From Penium margaritaceum (lineage: Eukaryota; Streptophyta; Zygnematophyceae; Desmidiales; Peniaceae): 34,718 bases of DNA. The notes below the pieces were generated by a model. It had not been told where the DNA came from, made no database searches, and saw only the letters and a list, made by a program, of their open reading frames with translations. Numbering within the stretch: the stretch's first letter is position 1; each line of letters starts with the position of its first letter. Position numbers and translations under genes: made by a program. Of the stretch, positions 31,501-34,718 are shown one piece after another. The stretch spans positions 19,577 through 54,294 of the forward strand of contig SZWC01016258.1 in assembly GCA_023375785.1 (NCBI GenBank), read 5' to 3'.

Positions 31501-32058
31501 TTTCGCATGTTGCACCGTTGCGAGGGGTGATCGAAACGACGATTCGCACTTCCGCAGCCTACCCACTTCGCGGGGACTTCATTCTGACTGCGAGCAAGTT
31601 CTTTTAAACAACTAGAGTTTACATCTTTGTTGAAGCAAACCCACCCAGTTTACCATTCAAACCCTACGTCACGCGGTCATCTCGCCTGACAACTGCAGGT
31701 CTGGACCAGCGGGCACGAAACATGTCCACGAACGACTAGCCTGCTGTTTGCACATGTCGGCGTTCGGCACGCGCAAGCAGGTTACGTGGAGCGAAGAAAA
31801 AAAACACCGGGAGTGAATCGACCATTCTACGCGAAGTACTTTCAGCTTTTTACGCAATGAACGACGTGCAACTGTGACTATGATAGGAGTTTGTTGTGAA
31901 AAGTTGTTTACGTAAACTTTAATTTCGATGTTCCTGTTGACTCTCCACGATCGTTCCTAGACAGTGTGTCGCACACTGAATCTGCCGGCTTTTCTGTGCT
32001 GACAGCTCCAGTGTGCGATTGGCCATTACAGCCTTGGCACACGTGGCAGGGTTCACTC

Positions 32059-32245
32059 GAGAAAAAAAGCGAGACTCATACTGCGGTACGAGATTCTCGT
32101 ACCGATCTCGCGCGACACATGACGTGTCTCGGTCTCGTCTCGTCTCGCGCGAGACAAATCGAGATTGTCTCGTGTCATGCGGTACGAGACAACGAGACGA
32201 GAAAAAATCGAGACAAGCGAGATCGAGACCGGTCTCGATCTCGAT
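32059..32245. repeat. Right subterminal CGAGA/TCTCG array
   Basis: Dense CGAGA/TCTCG words, with GGTACGAGA occurring twice (near 32085 and 32180), as in the left array but inverted overall. Confidence 0.7.
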
Positions 32246-32257
32246 TTAACACCATTA

Positions 32258-32265
32258 GCGGTAGC
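32258..32265 (+). other. 8-bp target-site duplication, right copy (hAT-like)
   Basis: GCGGTAGC, identical to 31320-31327. Confidence 0.85.
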
Positions 32266-32472
32266 AGCAGTGGCAGCAGCTGCGGTGATGGCGACAGGAG
32301 TTCTACAGACTGTCGTCGCTTTCACATCAATCATTGGCAACCAGCACATACCAATGAGGTGAGGGTGAAACCTATTCCTTAGTCCTGGTAGGGTGCTTGC
32401 AGTGGCTCAATATGGCCCTGATTGTAAACTGTTATTGATATGTGCCGTTGTTTGGAATGGAGTTGGACTGGT
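32266..32472. other. Short segment between hAT-like element and solo LTR
   Basis: The first 34-35 bp continue the host sequence interrupted by the hAT-like element and match 34197-34231. The remainder shows no gene or repeat I recognise. Confidence 0.5.
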
Positions 32473-33007
32473 TGTTGTTGTGTGTGTCGTACACAGCTTA
32501 CGGTGACCCCTCGGCTCATGTCTATTCACGTGCAGATCCCTGAGACTGACGACGGTGGCAGAAGACCGATGGTCGACGGCGACGGACGCCCGGAAGACTC
32601 TCGCATTTTTAGATTCGTGCTGTGGGACAGCACATAGGCGTGCAGCCTATCAGGACGTAGATCTTGTCGATGCAGCCGTTCTGGTTCAAACGGCTCGTCA
32701 TTCTGACGTGTCTGCAGGGAGTTCTGGCCAAAACAGTGTTTTTTGCCACTGTGTTGTCCTGTTAGAAAAATAGCGCCCTTGCGCACCGCGTGTGTGTGCA
32801 CCTACTAGGTCAGAGACACTATTTAAGTTGTCTAAGCCTCAGTTGTTACCTCTCTCTGCACAATTCAATAGTTGCAGCTTCTGACACTTGTACTTGTGTC
32901 CCTAGCCAACCCTTGTTGTTCTCACCTCCACCTGTGTGTGCTAGTGAGTTAGCTGGCCGGCTTGTACTGCCACGCCAACGACAGCAATGCTAACAAGTTG
33001 TCTTTCA
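32473..33007 (+). repeat. Diverged solo LTR related to elements A and E
   Basis: It begins TGTTGTTGTGTGTGTCG and ends GTCTTTCA. It shares with A/E LTRs the U3 block TGACCCCTCGGCTCATGTC...GTGCAGATCCCTGA (32504-32540), a GGCCAAAACAGTG segment near 32728 and a CCTAGCC...GCTAGTG segment near the end. No gag-pol adjoins it, so it is a solo LTR. Flanks read CTGGT and CTGGG (four of five match). A TATTTAAG TATA-like box (near 32819) lies about 30 bp before CTCTCTGC. Confidence 0.75.
32818..32825 (+). promoter_or_regulatory. TATA-like box in solo LTR
   Basis: TATTTAAG lies about 30 bp upstream of a pyrimidine-rich CTCTCTGC, in the same place as TATTTATG in the E LTR. It is a predicted LTR core promoter only. 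Confidence 0.35.
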
Positions 33008-33091
33008 CTGGGGTGCTTGGACACGACATTATGTAGGTTGGACCAGCTCAGTGTTTTGAACTTGCATATCAATGAAGTTCCGTCAAACGTA

Positions 33092-33257
33092 TCATGCACC
33101 AAACTCAAATCTATGAGCCAAACTACCCTTTCACACCAAGTCTCATGCGTGCGCAACCGACGTGCAAACGGTGAATGCAATTGCGGCACACCACCATAGT
33201 CCGCAAAGCCCCCGCGTGCCTCCTACATTGCTGCGGTCATCGCTTCTGCAAGCCGCA
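33092..33257. repeat. Direct repeat copy 1 (about 166 bp)
   Basis: It matches 33752-33921 in the same orientation, by eye at over 80% identity, from TCATGCACC to GCTTCTGCAAGCC. In the + strand frame it encodes a Cys-rich segment (ECNCGTPP) interrupted by TAG and a 1-bp deletion in a C-run relative to copy 2. Confidence 0.8.
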
Positions 33258-33751
33258 AGGAGCCTGCTGCCAAAAGATGGAAGTCTACGCACATAGTGTT
33301 TCGGCTGAACAAGGTGTCAAGTCACCAATTCTCAGTCGGTCCATTTCGCCTCTCCAACAGTTCCCCAAACATCCAACACAGCCACACGGACAGCCCAGGT
33401 TCTGGAAGAAAGACAACAGCAGGAATCGGCTTCGCCTTGCTCAGAAAAGGCTTTACCCATGGGTTCATTATTACTCCCCAACCCCCTATGCCAAACCTGA
33501 GCTCTGAGTCCCAGAAGAGAAAGGCGCCATGCCGTGATGAAAAGTGACCGTCTCGCACTTGCTCACTGGCTTTGGTCTCGCACCAAAGCCAAAGGATAGA
33601 GTGGCCAGGAAAGTTGCAGCAGCAAGGGGAGGAGGGAAGACAGGGACCAGCAGAGGAGTTGCTACCAAGTACAAACTTTGTGGGGTGGAAGCATTCGGTA
33701 CAAGGCGTCTAGATACAGTGGCAGCGTGAAACGCATACACCAACAATTTTG
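33258..33751. other. Unassigned segment between the direct repeats
   Basis: About 490 bp. Short frames exist on both strands (for example + 33296-33547 and - 33322-33558, 33486-33755), but they overlap each other, lack recognisable domains and have no supporting context. I call none of them. Confidence 0.4.
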
Positions 33752-33921
33752 TCATGCACCACCAAACTCATATCTATGAGCCAGACTACCCATTCACACT
33801 AAGTCTTAGGCGTGCGCAAACGACGTGCAAGCGGTGAGTGCAATTGCGGCGCACCACCACGGTCCGCACAGCCCCCCGAGTGCCTCCTCTGTTGCTGCGG
33901 TCATCGCTTCTGCAAGCCACA
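33752..33921. repeat. Direct repeat copy 2 (about 170 bp)
   Basis: Second copy of 33092-33257, starting TCATGCACC and ending GCTTCTGCAAGCCAC. Here the Cys-rich reading frame is uninterrupted. Confidence 0.8.
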
Positions 33922-34021
33922 GAAAAGACCAGAAGAGAGGTTGTCCTCACAACAGTTGCACAGCAGGAATTTCACTGTTGTGAGGGCACCTTTCTCAATG
34001 CTGCTGTCATTGTCCTTGTAA
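33812..34021 (+). CDS. Hypothetical Cys-rich small ORF (uncertain)
   Basis: A 69-codon open frame beginning at a GTG, not an ATG, and ending TAA. The N-terminal half carries ECNCG and CLLCCCGHRFCKPQ, a cysteine/histidine arrangement that could bind zinc but that I cannot assign to a family. The same segment is present in broken form in the upstream direct repeat. A GTAAGT word, a perfect 5' splice-site consensus, lies at 34017-34022, so it could be an exon fragment of a larger gene. It may equally be non-coding repeat DNA. Confidence 0.2.
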   Translation: MRKRRASGECNCGAPPRSAQPPECLLCCCGHRFCKPQKRPEERLSSQQLHSRNFTVVRAPFSMLLSLSL

Positions 34022-34177
34022 GTCTCAACATCATCATCGACATCATTCTCACAGACGACACCAGTTCACCCCTCTGCAGTCGCCACTGTCGTCATCTTTT
34101 TCATACTTCTCCTTGTTTGACACCGTGTGAGGCAGCAGCGGCCGTGGAAGCAGACGAGGCTGCGACAACTGCAGCAG

Positions 34178-34231
34178 ATGCAGAGGCAGCGGCAGCAGCA
34201 GTGGCAGCAGCTGCGGCGATGGCGGCAGGAG
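34178..34231. repeat. Empty-site paralogue of the hAT-like insertion
   Basis: This 54-bp segment matches 31309-31327 joined to 32266-32300 (the sequence either side of the hAT-like element, with one 8-bp copy removed) at 51 positions by eye; the three differences are transitions. It lies within an alanine-codon-rich GCA/GCG tract. Confidence 0.6.
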
Positions 34232-34286
34232 CAGCGGCATTGTTGTCACTGTCGAAGCCGTCGCGGTTCTCCTGGTCGTGGTCCTC

Positions 34287-34392
34287 ATGGTCTTCGTCAT
34301 GGAGCCATTAGGGTTGCAGCTGCAGTCCCGGTTGCTTTCACGGTCAGAGTCACATTCACGGACCAGTCGTGGTTGTGGTTGTGGTCGTGATA

Positions 34393-34439
<47 letters not shown>

Positions 34440-34465
34440 TGTGCTCGTGCTTGTGCTCGTGCTCA

Positions 34466-34502
<37 letters not shown>

Positions 34503-34503
34503 C

Positions 34504-34538
<35 letters not shown>

Positions 34539-34718
34539 CCTCGTGCTCGTGCTCGTGCTTGTGTTTATGGTCAAGGTCGCGGTCGTGGCCGTGGCCATGG
34601 TCATGGACGTGGTTGTGGTCCTGGTCGTGGTCGTGCCCGTGGCCATGGTCATGGCCGTGGTCATGGACGTGGTCATGGACGTGGCCGTGGTCGTGGTCGG
34701 CAACGGCGGCGGCATCGT
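34287..34718 (+). CDS. Possible partial ORF, Arg-Ala/Arg-Gly repeat protein (doubtful)
   Basis: From ATG 34287 one frame is open to the window edge (144 codons; the frame is open from 34131). It reads a short hydrophobic stretch, then SRSESHSRTSRG, then about 28 Arg-Ala-type dipeptides and a Gly-Arg/Gly-His tail (HGRGHGRGRGRG). However the underlying DNA is a hexanucleotide satellite, two other + strand frames (Leu-Val and Ser-Cys/Ser-Trp) are also open through it, and a minus-strand Thr-Ser frame is open too. Coding is therefore unproven. Confidence 0.15.
34361..34718. repeat. Hexanucleotide satellite (GCTCGT)n and GTGGTC-type variants
   Basis: From about 34394 to 34560 the sequence is nearly pure GCTCGT hexamers with a few T, A and C variants. 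Flanking parts (34361-34393 and 34570-34705) are degenerate hexamers such as GTGGTC, CATGGT and CATGGACGTGGT. It continues past the window edge. Confidence 0.93.

Larger units (their letters stand above)
31328..32257. mobile_element. Non-autonomous hAT-like DNA transposon (930 bp)
   Basis: The left end reads TAGGGCTGTTTAATCGAG and the reverse complement of the right end TAATGGTGTTAAATCGAG; the imperfect terminal inverted repeat runs about 26 bp with four mismatches. Both ends fit the loose hAT end pattern YARNG, and the exact 8-bp duplication is the hAT hallmark. About 170-200 bp at each end is packed with CGAGA/TCTCG words, like the subterminal binding-site arrays of hAT transposons. The interior (about 31500-32050) has no credible transposase frame, so the element depends on a partner in trans. 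Superfamily assignment is by structure only; no autonomous copy is in the window. Confidence 0.82.

Noticed and set aside
31966..32382. 138-codon plus-strand frame across the hAT-like right end
   Set aside because: It spans the transposon boundary and the low-complexity CGAGA array, and shows no transposase motif.
1..34718. A novel host defence or metabolic system
   Set aside because: Every long conserved frame belongs to copia gag-pol; the unexplained DNA (31026-31319, 33008-34718) shows no operon-like or domain evidence.

Overview
This is eukaryotic nuclear DNA made almost entirely of decayed transposable elements; I recognise no host gene. Four Ty1/copia-type LTR retrotransposons (gag, protease, integrase, reverse transcriptase, RNase H in that order, all on the + strand) fill about 31 of the 34.7 kb. 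The primer-binding sites match the 3' end of initiator Met-tRNA, a hAT-type DNA transposon is present, and nonsense codons arise mainly as CAG to TAG. Together these fit a plant or streptophyte alga whose transposons carry CG and CHG methylation. That lineage call is inference; nothing here fixes a species.

Layout. Element A (1-6496) enters from the left with its 5' LTR outside the window. Element B (5' LTR at 6540) is the oldest and most damaged. Element D (14294-22672) is nested inside B's 3' LTR, flanked by an exact GAGTT duplication, so B's 3' LTR is split into 14013-14293 and 22673-23160. Element E (23307-31020) is complete with both LTRs and a near-matching 5-bp flank, and belongs to A's family. 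B and D form a second pair of related families whose LTRs end in TTT instead of CA. To the right lie a 930-bp non-autonomous hAT-like element with an exact 8-bp duplication (31328-32257), a diverged solo LTR related to A and E (32473-33007), a 170-bp direct repeat (33092-33257 and 33752-33921), and a long hexanucleotide satellite running off the right edge.

Activity. No element looks autonomous now. A and E carry stops and frameshifts. B has also lost catalytic residues of protease, integrase and reverse transcriptase. D is the best preserved: its gag-pol reads from the ATG at 16182 to the terminal TGA at 21709 with one frameshift and 18 in-frame stops, every one of them TAG, mostly in glutamine-rich context. 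Comparing LTR pairs shows the same CAG/TAG change in non-coding DNA, so cytosine deamination is the simplest explanation, though UAG recoding deserves a formal test.

By hand alignment E's LTRs differ at about 8% of sites, D's at about 11%, and B's clearly more, in agreement with the nesting order.
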